Origin: a bacterium
GTDB lineage: Bacteria > Thermosulfidibacterota > Thermosulfidibacteria > Thermosulfidibacterales > Thermosulfidibacteraceae
Direction of reading: 5' to 3'
NCBI GenBank assembly: GCA_027022065.1
Contig: JALVZS010000217.1
Location: forward strand, 1 to 6,132
DNA: 6,132 nucleotides
Shown: in pieces, positions 1-6,132 of the stretch
How the letters are laid out: each line of letters begins with the position of its first letter
Numbering within the stretch: position 1 is the first letter of the stretch
The notes under the pieces: model-generated
Seen by the model: the letters and a program-made list of their open reading frames with translations, nothing else
Databases searched by the model: none
What the model was told of the DNA's origin: nothing
Program-made: the position numbers and the translations under genes

Positions 1-261
1 AAAGCCAATGAGCCTGTCTGGGTATTTTTTAACCGCTTCTGCCACAAGCTCGTTAGGAGTTTTAAAGCCAAAGGTGGTTTCAGCATCCACCGCCACGATA
101 ACCGCCTTATCAACTCCAGCCTCATCCATGTCTTTTATGGTGTCCTCTATGGTAGGGGTGAGGTGCTCTCCAAACATCTTTTTGTAGCTTTCCAGCATAA
201 AGTCGGGAAATGTCTCTAAAGCCTCCTTGGTCCAAAGCTGTGAGTGTGTGTCTATAATCAT
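1..261 (-). CDS. Amidohydrolase-2-like metal-dependent hydrolase, N-terminal part (runs off left edge)
   Basis: This open frame of 87 codons starts at an ATG and continues past the window edge, so the C-terminal majority of the protein is missing. The start is well supported: an AGGAGG site lies 6 nt upstream. The protein begins MIIDTHSQLW, which resembles the first beta strand of the amidohydrolase-2 (TIM-barrel) family, where an Asp-x-His-x-His motif binds the metal. Further features fit that family: a segment with alternating helix character around residues 34-50 (TIEDTIKDMDEAGVDKAVI), then a strand (VIVAVDAE) and the ending KYPDRLIGF, which resembles the family's 'P.r..gf' strand. Here the second metal-ligand His of DxHxH is Gln (D4-T-H6-S-Q8). 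Members of this family include decarboxylases and hydrolases acting on aromatic or lactone substrates, but no substrate can be assigned from this fragment. The gene follows htrA after a 138-bp spacer and may be a separate unit. Confidence 0.72.
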   Translation of the reverse strand, partial: MIIDTHSQLWTKEALETFPDFMLESYKKMFGEHLTPTIEDTIKDMDEAGVDKAVIVAVDAETTFGFKTPNELVAEAVKKYPDRLIGF

Positions 262-267
262 CTTTTT

Positions 268-273
268 CCTCCT
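268..273 (-). promoter_or_regulatory. Strong Shine-Dalgarno site of the amidohydrolase-like gene
   Basis: A perfect AGGAGG on the minus strand sits 6 nt before the ATG at 261. It fixes the start codon and shows that the gene can be translated independently of htrA. Confidence 0.8.
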
Positions 274-301
274 TTAAGGCTCACTTAATCACTTTCACTT
301 T

Positions 302-330
302 CATTTAGCAATACTAAAATCCAAAATCAA
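302..330 (-). promoter_or_regulatory. Possible weak promoter in the 138-bp htrA/amidohydrolase spacer
   Basis: The spacer 262-399 is the only sizeable non-coding stretch in the window. On the minus strand it is AT-rich in its middle and holds TTGATT (330-325) and TAAATG (307-302), separated by 17 bp. These match a sigma-70 -35 box at 4 of 6 positions and a -10 box at 3 of 6, so the call is weak. I found no GC-rich hairpin followed by a T run after the htrA stop, so read-through from the upstream operon is equally possible. The stretch just downstream contains repeated CACTT units on the plus strand (see findings). Confidence 0.2.
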
Positions 331-399
331 GTTTAGGCCTCTTTGCTTGAAATGGGAAAAGGTTGGGGGCTGATACGGCGGGATGGTCAAAACTGCGTT

Positions 400-1695
400 T
401 TAAGGAACTGGGATGGCTATGTAGTAGCGCTTTCCTTCCCTTTTTACCCTTACCAGTATAAAGTCCCCTCTTCTCACATGTCTTAAGGCCTTTTCTATGT
501 CAGAGGCGCTTTTAATGGGTCTTCTGTTTATCTCAAGGATAATATCTCCTTTTCTGAGCATGGATTCCTCGGCGGGGCTTTTTGGTGCCACGCTTTCCAC
601 ATAGTACCCTTCTTTGCCCTTTGCCAGCTTTATTCCTAGGATTTTAAGTAGCTTTAAAGTCCTTCTTGAAAGCTCCAGCTCTTTTAGCGTTCCAAGAACG
701 ACCTTCTTCTCTATGAGCTTTCCTCCTCTCAATATCTTTACCTTAACCTCAGTTCCCGGCTGGGCTTCTGCTATCCACATAGCAAGATCAGCCGTTCTGT
801 TTACCTTCTTGCCGTTAAAGGAAACTATAATGTCCCCAGGCTTCAGTCCGGCTTTGGCCGCAGGCCCTCCAGGGGCTACTTTGGTTATTAAGGCACCCTT
901 TTTGGGGGGCTTAACATCCTCAGCCTCAACACCCAGCCATCCCCTAACCACCTTTCCTTTAGCTATGATTTGGCTGACCACGTTCTTCACCAGGTTTATG
1001 GGGATGGCGAAGCCAATCCCTTGGGCGTTTTTGATTATGGCGGTGTTTATTCCCACCACTTCCCCTTTGGCGTTAACCAGAGGTCCTCCACTGTTTCCGG
1101 GGTTGATGGATGCATCTGTCTGTATGAACTGATCATACGCCTTATCTCCTATAATCCTTCCCTTGGCGGAGACTATTCCTGCTGTTACCGTGTAGCTGAG
1201 GCCGAAGGGATTGCCTATAGCTATTACCCACTCCGCTATCTGTAGCTTGTCAGAGTCCCCAAGGGGTGCTGGAACAAGCTTGTGCCCTTTGGGGTTTACC
1301 TTAAGGACAGCAATGTCTGTGCCCCTGTCGTATCCAACCAGCTTGGCCTTAAGCACCGTTCCGTCTCTTAAAACCACCCTTATATCGTTGGGGGCATTTT
1401 CAACCACGTGGTAGTTGGTGATGATGTAGCCGTCGCTGCTGTATATAACGCCTGAGCCCAGGCTTCTTCTCGTTATCTGCTTGGGCATCTTTCCGTAAAG
1501 CTGTGCAAAGTACTCATAGGGATTGTTGGGCTTGAGCTTTATCTTCTTCACGGTGAATATGTTGACCACAGAAGGGGCCACCCTTTTGAATGCCTCTGTT
1601 AGGTTTGGGAGGTTTGTTGTGGCCTTAGTGGTTGTTGTAAGTAGCAGCACTAAAGCTAGACATATATAGCCTTTGATGGACAGATCCTTACGCAT
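400..1695 (-). CDS. HtrA/Deg-family periplasmic serine protease with two PDZ domains
   Basis: This 431-residue protein is a complete DegP/DegQ/DegS-type protease, acting in envelope protein quality control. The N-terminus has a signal peptide: basic RKDLSIK, hydrophobic core about residues 9-20, then a Thr-rich stretch with a possible cleavage after TKA (about residue 25). The trypsin-like domain spans about 30-240 and carries the full catalytic triad: H96 in TNYHVV, D127 in GTDIAV and S202 in GNSGGP. PDZ1 follows (about 251-335, opening RGWLGV) and then PDZ2 (about 340-425, with the conserved KGDIILEIN). The length is close to that of DegP-type proteins. The ATG start overlaps the end of iorA by 40 bp, and an AGGA site 8 nt upstream supports it. 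The overlap suggests translational coupling to the metabolic genes, although no functional link is known. I leave the symbol blank because degP, degQ and htrA cannot be separated here. Confidence 0.95.
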   Translation of the reverse strand: MRKDLSIKGYICLALVLLLTTTTKATTNLPNLTEAFKRVAPSVVNIFTVKKIKLKPNNPYEYFAQLYGKMPKQITRRSLGSGVIYSSDGYIITNYHVVENAPNDIRVVLRDGTVLKAKLVGYDRGTDIAVLKVNPKGHKLVPAPLGDSDKLQIAEWVIAIGNPFGLSYTVTAGIVSAKGRIIGDKAYDQFIQTDASINPGNSGGPLVNAKGEVVGINTAIIKNAQGIGFAIPINLVKNVVSQIIAKGKVVRGWLGVEAEDVKPPKKGALITKVAPGGPAAKAGLKPGDIIVSFNGKKVNRTADLAMWIAEAQPGTEVKVKILRGGKLIEKKVVLGTLKELELSRRTLKLLKILGIKLAKGKEGYYVESVAPKSPAEESMLRKGDIILEINRRPIKSASDIEKALRHVRRGDFILVRVKREGKRYYIAIPVP

Positions 1696-3398
1696 ACTTC
1701 ACATCCTGTACACAAGATTTCGTCTATCTTTGCCTTCCCATTTACTTCTTCTATGGCTGGGCACTCAAATATCCTGTAGCATATGCTACAGTTTGTGCAC
1801 TTTTCCTGATCAACCCGTGGCACTTTACCCGTGGGCCTTTGCCCGTATATGACGCAGGGACACCGGCATAAGAGCACCGAGGGCTTTCTGTTTTCCTTTG
1901 AGTAGTTCCAGCACTCTTTTAGCTTTTTTTCCACCTCTTCAAACTGGTAAGCGTGCACCTTTTCAATCTTTTCAACACCGCAGCCCTTTACCACCTGTTC
2001 TATGTCCAGGGTAGGTATGGGTTGCCCTCCTGTCATCGCGGTGGTTCTGTTGTCCAGAATAACCACAACCATTTTTGCCCCTTTATCCACCGCCTCTATA
2101 AGGGGAGGAATTCCTGAGTGGAAGAAAGTGGAGTCTCCTATGGTGCATATGACGGGCCTTTCCTTACCGCATGCTTCATGCACTTTTGCAAAGGAAAGCC
2201 CCATGGATACAGAGGCACCCATGCACACAAATGTATCCACAGCGCCTATGTTTGTTCCCAACGTGTAGCATCCTATGTCTCCTGGGAATATGGCTCTGGG
2301 GAAGTTCTTTCTCATGGCGTAAAAAACGGGTCTGTGACCGCATCCCGGGCACAGTCTGGGCTTTTTCTCTTTAAAGGCTATACTAACCGAATAGCCCTTG
2401 GTAGGATCCAAGGCTTTAACGATATCCTCAAGCTTTAGCTCCCCTTCCTTTGGCAGATGCCCTGAGAGCTTGCCTTTTACCCTTCTTCTTTCCGGAAGCT
2501 GCAGCTCTATAACGGGGTAGGTTTCCTCCACCACCCATATCTCAGAAAATCCCTCGCATATCTCAAACAGCACCTCTTGGTCCAGTGGATAGGGCATGTC
2601 TATCTTGACCACATCCTCAAATCCCAGATCCGCAAGGTATGAGTAAAGGGCTCCCGATGCCAGAATAACCTTCGTTCCCTTTATACGGGCAAGCTCCTTG
2701 CTTATGTGCTTTGCGTAGAGCTTGGCTATCTCCTGTATTTTGCCGTTTAGCTCTCTATGAAGTTGGTATCTGAACTTTGGGGTGGCTGTCCACACACCTG
2801 GCCTTTTTACAAATTCGGCATTTATCTCTACAGATGTTTCTGGCTCCTCTATCTCAACGCTTTGCCTTGAGTGTGCCACCCTTAGCACGAGCCTCACCAT
2901 AACGGGGATTCTGAAGCTTCTAGAAAGATGAAGTGCCCTTTTTGCAATTCCATAGGCATCCTTAGGGGAGGAGGGGTCAAACACAGGGATTTTTGCGAAC
3001 ATGGCGGCAAAGCGGGAGTCTTGCTCCGTTTGGGAGCTGTGTGGACCAGGGTCATCAACGCAGACCACCAGAAAGCCTGCCTCCGTGCCTGTGTATGCGG
3101 AACTCATTAAAGGATCCATAGCCACATTGAGTCCCACCTGCTTCATAGAGACCATTGCGTCTGTTCCGCACCAGCTTGCGGCAAGGGCCGCTTCAAAGGC
3201 CACCTTTTCGTTTATCATCCATCCGCCTTCTACCTTCACTTTCCACTTTCTAGCGTGGGAGAAAAATGCGGGGAGTATCTCAGAGGCAGGTGTTCCCGGA
3301 TAGGATGCCGCAAATCTTACTCCTACCTTTAATGCTCCCGCTGCTAGGGCCTCGTTTCCAAGAAGGAACAGCTTTGATGTTTCAGTCTTTCCTTCCAT
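1656..3398 (-). CDS. iorA: Indolepyruvate:ferredoxin oxidoreductase, alpha (large) subunit
   Basis: IorA is the thiamine-diphosphate and iron-sulfur subunit of the IOR enzyme. It converts arylpyruvates plus CoA to arylacetyl-CoA, CO2 and reduced ferredoxin, and the reaction can run in reverse. In the 580-residue product, the N-terminal pyrimidine-binding domain carries SYPGTP at 32-37. The C-terminal half has CPGCGH at 350-355, GDIGCYTLG at 373-381, and the ThDP/Mg motif GDSTFF at 421-426 paired with D449-N450. The end is a two-cluster ferredoxin domain: C534, C537, C540, C546, then C563, C566, C569, C573. Length and domain order are normal for IorA. I prefer the ATG at 3398, preceded by GGGAG at 10 nt and overlapping paaK by 17 bp. 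A TTG at 3422 would add eight residues but lacks a well-placed ribosome site. The partner gene iorB is not adjacent. Ligase genes upstream fit an arylacetyl-CoA pathway. Confidence 0.93.
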   Translation of the reverse strand: MEGKTETSKLFLLGNEALAAGALKVGVRFAASYPGTPASEILPAFFSHARKWKVKVEGGWMINEKVAFEAALAASWCGTDAMVSMKQVGLNVAMDPLMSSAYTGTEAGFLVVCVDDPGPHSSQTEQDSRFAAMFAKIPVFDPSSPKDAYGIAKRALHLSRSFRIPVMVRLVLRVAHSRQSVEIEEPETSVEINAEFVKRPGVWTATPKFRYQLHRELNGKIQEIAKLYAKHISKELARIKGTKVILASGALYSYLADLGFEDVVKIDMPYPLDQEVLFEICEGFSEIWVVEETYPVIELQLPERRRVKGKLSGHLPKEGELKLEDIVKALDPTKGYSVSIAFKEKKPRLCPGCGHRPVFYAMRKNFPRAIFPGDIGCYTLGTNIGAVDTFVCMGASVSMGLSFAKVHEACGKERPVICTIGDSTFFHSGIPPLIEAVDKGAKMVVVILDNRTTAMTGGQPIPTLDIEQVVKGCGVEKIEKVHAYQFEEVEKKLKECWNYSKENRKPSVLLCRCPCVIYGQRPTGKVPRVDQEKCTNCSICYRIFECPAIEEVNGKAKIDEILCTGCEVCVRICPSKAIYV

Positions 3399-4704
3399 GG
3401 GATGGAAGCTCCCTTCTATCAATGACCCTTTTGGCCTTTCCAGCGGTTCTCTCTATGGTTTTCGGTTCCACAAGCTTAACCTTCACCTTCACCCCCAGGG
3501 CCTGCTGGAGATGCTCCGTTATCCTGTCCAGGAGCTCTTTCTGCTTTTTCATGGAGTCAAAGAATATGTTTTCAGAGGCTTCAACCCAGACCTCCATCTC
3601 GTCAAGATAGCCCTTTCTATCCACAATTATCTGAAAGTGGGGGCTTACCCCCTCTATTTCAAGGAGGGCCTCCTCAACCTGGGACGGGAATATGTTCACT
3701 CCCCTGATTATCAGCATGTCATCTGTGCGGCCGCTTGGCTTGCTCATCTTTATCAGGGTTCTGCCACAGGGGCACTCTTCATAGTAGAGCCTCGTTATGT
3801 CCCTTGTTCTGTACCTTATTAGTGGAAGCCCCTCCTTAGTAAGGGTGGTTATGACAAGCTCTCCCCACTCGCCTTCAGGCAGGGGCTCTTCCGTTTCGGG
3901 GTTTATCACCTCCACGTAGAAGTGATCCTCAAATACATGAAGCCCAGATTTTGCCTCTATGCACTCTCCTGATACCCCAGGTCCCATGACCTCTGAGAGC
4001 CCGTAGTTATCTGTTGCATCTATGCCCAGACGCTTTTCAATTTCCTGCCTCATGTTTTCCGTCCAGGGTTCTGCTCCAAAAAGGCCTACCTTCAGCTTAA
4101 GCTCTTCAGGACTTACGCCCATTTCTTCCATGACCTCTGCAATGTGGAGCGCATAGGAGGGGGTGCATACCAGGGCAGTGGTTCCGTAGTCCTTCATTAT
4201 CATGATCTGTCTTTTGGTCTGTCCGGAGGAAACGGGGATAACCGTGGCTCCTAACTTTTCTGCCCCGTAGTGTAGTCCAAATCCACCTGTAAATAGCCCG
4301 TATCCGAAGGCTATCTGAACCACATCGTTTTTCCTAACCCCTCCTGCAGCAAGAACCCTGGCGGTGAGATTTGACCATGTTTCAAGGTCCCTCTTTGTGT
4401 ATCCCACAACCGTGGGTTTTCCCGTGGTGCCCGAGGAGGAGTGGACCCTCACTATCTCTTCCATGTCCACCGCAAAAAGCCCGTAGGGGTAGTTTTCCCT
4501 GAAGTCATCCTTGGTGGTGAAGGGAAGATACCTTATATCCTCAAGGCTCCTTATATCTTCGGGCTTTATACCCGCTTCCTCCATCTTCTTTCTGTAGGCA
4601 GGAACCCTCTCATAGACCCTTCTTAGTTGTCTTTTTAACCTGTAGAACTGGAGGATCTTAAGTTCATCCCTTGGCATGCACTCGTACTCTGGCTCAAAGA
4701 TCAT
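3382..4704 (-). CDS. paaK: Phenylacetate-CoA ligase family protein, complete copy (PaaK-like, copy 2)
   Basis: This 440-residue adenylate-forming enzyme activates an aryl acid with ATP and joins it to CoA in the cytoplasm. The N-terminus (residues 10-45, with [10 protein letters not shown]) is the usual PaaK opening. The phosphate-binding loop is SSSGTTGKP at 89-97. The core follows with GYGLFTGG at 134-141, FGAEPWTE at 209-216, YGLSE at 234-238 (adenine and Mg side), and RYRTRD with D302. [11 protein letters not shown] at 325-335 marks the hinge to the C-terminal domain. C311-P-C313-G resembles a small CxCG element seen in this family. The C-terminal lysine in [10 protein letters not shown] (422-431) is the likely catalytic Lys. 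The ATG start has AGGAGAGG immediately upstream, overlapping the stop of the ACT gene 11 bp away. The 3' end overlaps iorA. Substrate is unproven: phenylacetate, 4-hydroxyphenylacetate, indoleacetate or even benzoate are possible. The iorA neighbour favours arylacetates. Confidence 0.9.
   Translation of the reverse strand: MIFEPEYECMPRDELKILQFYRLKRQLRRVYERVPAYRKKMEEAGIKPEDIRSLEDIRYLPFTTKDDFRENYPYGLFAVDMEEIVRVHSSSGTTGKPTVVGYTKRDLETWSNLTARVLAAGGVRKNDVVQIAFGYGLFTGGFGLHYGAEKLGATVIPVSSGQTKRQIMIMKDYGTTALVCTPSYALHIAEVMEEMGVSPEELKLKVGLFGAEPWTENMRQEIEKRLGIDATDNYGLSEVMGPGVSGECIEAKSGLHVFEDHFYVEVINPETEEPLPEGEWGELVITTLTKEGLPLIRYRTRDITRLYYEECPCGRTLIKMSKPSGRTDDMLIIRGVNIFPSQVEEALLEIEGVSPHFQIIVDRKGYLDEMEVWVEASENIFFDSMKKQKELLDRITEHLQQALGVKVKVKLVEPKTIERTAGKAKRVIDRRELPSHGRKD
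3409..3413 (-). promoter_or_regulatory. Ribosome binding site deciding the iorA start
   Basis: GGGAG on the minus strand lies 10 nt before the ATG at 3398. It sits within the last codons of the upstream paaK gene. The alternative TTG at 3422 has only a GGAAAGG too far upstream or an AAAGGG too close, so the ATG is the better start. Confidence 0.5.
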
Positions 4705-4708
4705 CTTA

Positions 4709-4716
4709 CCTCTCCT
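4709..4716 (-). promoter_or_regulatory. Ribosome binding site of the complete paaK copy, overlapping the ACT-gene stop
   Basis: AGGAGAGG on the minus strand lies 4 nt before the paaK ATG at 4704 (7 nt if AGGAG is the core). Its first base belongs to the TAA stop of the ACT gene, so ribosomes finishing that gene could pass directly to paaK. Confidence 0.65.
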
Positions 4717-5147
4717 TAAAGGTTGTAAACCTTTTCTCCAGGTAGAATGGTTATGTTGTTTGCCTTGAGCACCTCAATGGCCTTCTCAAGGTTTTCAAAC
4801 TTGAATATCAAAACCGCCTTGTTGCTGCTTTTTTCCACGAAGGCGTACATATATTCCACATTTATTCCGTTTTCCGCAAGGGGTGTTAGGATTCTAGCAA
4901 GTCCTCCAGGGGTGTCGTCCACCTCCACTGCAATGACCTCTGTGATACCTACGGTAAAGCCTGCATCCTTAAGGACCTGCTTGGCCTTCTGCCTGTCGTT
5001 GACTATGAGCCTCAGTATCCCGAAGTCTGTGGTATCTGCAAGGGAAAGCGCCCCTATGTTCACACCGTTATCTCCCAGTATCTTTGCAACCTCTGCCAGC
5101 CTTCCTGCCTTGTTCTCCAAAAACACCGATATCTGCTCAACCTTCAT
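4716..5147 (-). CDS. Tandem ACT-domain protein (small regulatory protein)
   Basis: This 143-residue protein consists of two ACT-like domains and little else. Domain 1 covers about residues 1-68: strand [10 protein letters not shown], loop [20 protein letters not shown], then strand FGILRLIV. Domain 2 covers about 69-140: strand VIAVEVDD, loop [19 protein letters not shown], then strand KAVLIFKF. The Gly-containing loop after the first strand (KAGRL, PGGLA) is the usual amino-acid contact site of ACT domains. It has no catalytic or DNA-binding domain, so it most likely senses an amino acid and acts on a partner protein. That role is an inference. Stand-alone double-ACT proteins of this type often accompany paaK and ior genes. 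The ATG at 5147 is chosen because GGGAGG lies 7 nt upstream. A TTG at 5162 would add five residues and would have to start before that site. The gene lies 17 bp after the first ligase copy and 11 bp before the second. Confidence 0.88.
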   Translation of the reverse strand: MKVEQISVFLENKAGRLAEVAKILGDNGVNIGALSLADTTDFGILRLIVNDRQKAKQVLKDAGFTVGITEVIAVEVDDTPGGLARILTPLAENGINVEYMYAFVEKSSNKAVLIFKFENLEKAIEVLKANNITILPGEKVYNL

Positions 5148-5154
5148 GGCAAAA

Positions 5155-5160
5155 CCTCCC
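5155..5160 (-). promoter_or_regulatory. Shine-Dalgarno site deciding the ACT-gene start
   Basis: GGGAGG on the minus strand is 7 nt from the ATG at 5147. It lies downstream of the TTG at 5162, which makes that TTG an unlikely start. Confidence 0.75.
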
Positions 5161-5164
5161 AAGG

Positions 5165-6132
5165 TTATTTTTCGTAAAGCTTTCTCCTATCAATTACCCT
5201 TTTGGCCTTGCCCTCAAACCTCTGTAGAGTTTTGGGCTCAACGAGCTTTACCTTAGCACTTATCCCTATGGTTTCCTTTATGTTTCTCTCAATGGTTCTT
5301 GCTATCTGCTGTAGCTTTCTCACCTCGTCGGAGAACAGCTTTTCGTCAACCTCCACCTGGACCTCCATAACATCCAGCGGTCCTTCCCTGTCCACAATAA
5401 TCATGTAATGGGGCAAAACGCCTTTTGTGCTTATGAGGATCTCCTCGATCTGGGATGGGAATACATTGACTCCCCTAATGATGAGCATGTCATCTGTTCT
5501 GCCTTTGACCCTGTCCATCCTGACGAGGGTTCTTCCACATATACAGGGCTCTTTTATGAGGCGCGTTATGTCCCTCGTTCTATACCTTATAACGGGGAAG
5601 GCCTCTTTGGCTAGCGTTGTCAGAACCAGCTCTCCATACTCTCCATACGGGAGGTTCTCGCCGGTTTCTGGGTCTATTATCTCTGCTATGAAGTGATCCT
5701 CAAAGATGTGAAGTCCGTTTTGTGCCTCTTCACACTCTATGGAGACCCCCGGTCCTATGATTTCTGAAAGCCCGTATATGTCTATGGCCTTTATGTTCCA
5801 TATATCTTCAATCTCTCTTCTCATCTCCTCCGTCCAGGGTTCTGCTCCGAAGATACCCACCCTCAGCTTTGTGGACTTTGGATCCACCCCCATTTCTTCG
5901 GCCACCTCTGCCAAATGCAGTGCGTAGGACGGAGTGCAGGTTAGCACCGTTGCGCCAAAGTCCTTCATTATCATTATCTGCCTTCTGGAGTTGCCTCCAG
6001 ATATGGGGATGACCGTGGCGCCTATCTTTTCTGCGCCGTAGTGGACTCCGAGTCCTCCTGTAAAAAGGCCGTATCCATAGGCGTTCTGTATGATGTCTTC
6101 CTTGGTGACGCCTGCCGCCGCAAGAGACCTTG
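5165..6132 (-). CDS. paaK: Phenylacetate-CoA ligase family protein, 5'-truncated by window edge (PaaK-like, copy 1)
   Basis: The frame is open to the window edge, giving 322 codons in part; the start codon lies outside. The visible protein begins RSLAAAGVT and lines up with residue 116 onward of the second ligase copy. It matches without a single gap for 321 residues and ends four residues earlier. About 115 N-terminal residues, including the phosphate-binding GTTGKP loop, are therefore off the window. The remaining signatures are all present: [44 protein letters not shown], and the C-terminal [10 protein letters not shown] with the presumed catalytic Lys. It differs from copy 2 at places that could affect substrate choice, such as PISGGN against PVSSGQ and [10 protein letters not shown] against [10 protein letters not shown]. 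The intact motifs suggest a functional enzyme rather than a decaying copy. An internal ATG at 5974 is not the start, because conserved sequence continues upstream of it. Confidence 0.9.
   Translation of the reverse strand, partial: RSLAAAGVTKEDIIQNAYGYGLFTGGLGVHYGAEKIGATVIPISGGNSRRQIMIMKDFGATVLTCTPSYALHLAEVAEEMGVDPKSTKLRVGIFGAEPWTEEMRREIEDIWNIKAIDIYGLSEIIGPGVSIECEEAQNGLHIFEDHFIAEIIDPETGENLPYGEYGELVLTTLAKEAFPVIRYRTRDITRLIKEPCICGRTLVRMDRVKGRTDDMLIIRGVNVFPSQIEEILISTKGVLPHYMIIVDREGPLDVMEVQVEVDEKLFSDEVRKLQQIARTIERNIKETIGISAKVKLVEPKTLQRFEGKAKRVIDRRKLYEK

Noticed and set aside
262-399. Possible intrinsic terminator or riboswitch after htrA
   Set aside because: I looked for a GC-rich stem followed by a T run on the minus strand, and for known aptamer-like cores, and saw neither. 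Small palindromes such as AGGCCT are too short to count.
614-1132. Plus-strand open frame of 172 codons opposite htrA
   Set aside because: It is antisense to a protein with an intact catalytic triad and PDZ domains. Its composition (Ser, Pro, Phe rich) is typical of a reverse-frame shadow, and it has no recognisable domain.
2134-2160. GDS instead of the textbook GDG in the thiamine-diphosphate motif of IorA
   Set aside because: GDSTFFHSG is the usual form in IorA proteins, so it is not a lost active site.
3397-3822. Plus-strand open frame of 141 codons opposite the complete ligase
   Set aside because: It is antisense to conserved PaaK C-terminal motifs, with no recognisable protein features.
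4747-5256. Plus-strand open frame of 169 codons opposite the ACT gene and the ligase end
   Set aside because: It covers two well-supported minus-strand genes and their junction, has Ser-rich shadow composition, and resembles no family.
5165-5974. Starting the first ligase at the internal ATG 5974
   Set aside because: The frame stays open to the window edge and encodes conserved PaaK sequence (GYGLFTGG and onward), so the true start lies beyond the window.
3382-6132. Direct DNA repeats shared by the two ligase genes (for example near 4060 and 5835) as a mobile-element or recombination signature
   Set aside because: The matches fall on conserved protein motifs and are broken by many silent changes, so they reflect paralogy rather than a recent repeat or insertion.

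Overview
All genes in this window lie on the minus strand, so the text follows transcription from right to left. Base composition is near 50% GC. Isoleucine is often ATA and arginine AGG/AGA, and the proteins are rich in Lys, Glu and Val. Together with the tight gene packing and strong Shine-Dalgarno sites, this suggests a thermophilic bacterium, perhaps Aquificota or Thermodesulfobacteria-like. That placement is an inference from style. The two-PDZ secreted HtrA protease argues for a bacterium with a periplasm rather than an archaeon.

Layout, right to left: (1) a phenylacetate-CoA ligase (paaK family) missing its N-terminus at the window edge (5165-6132); (2) a small tandem ACT-domain protein (4716-5147); (3) a second, complete paaK-family ligase (3382-4704); (4) iorA, the large subunit of indolepyruvate:ferredoxin oxidoreductase (1656-3398); (5) an HtrA/Deg-family periplasmic serine protease (400-1695); (6) a 138-bp spacer; (7) the N-terminal 87 residues of an amidohydrolase-2-like protein running off the left edge (1-261). 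Genes 1 to 5 are separated by 17 bp or less, or overlap, so they look like one transcription unit. The amidohydrolase has its own strong ribosome site and may be transcribed separately.

Genes 1 to 4 form a recognisable aryl-acid module. IorA-type enzymes interconvert arylpyruvates and arylacetyl-CoA with ferredoxin, and PaaK-type ligases interconvert arylacetates and arylacetyl-CoA with ATP. The module could oxidise aromatic amino acids, or build them from arylacetates by reductive carboxylation. The ACT protein is a candidate amino-acid sensor for it. Two points stand out. The ligase is present as two diverged copies flanking the ACT gene. The small IOR subunit (iorB), which normally sits beside iorA, is not in the window, and htrA occupies that position instead.

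I found no RNA genes, mobile elements, CRISPR arrays or convincing intrinsic terminators. I see no clear evidence for a wholly undescribed system. The open questions are the paired ligases, the missing iorB, the htrA coupling and the altered metal motif of the amidohydrolase.
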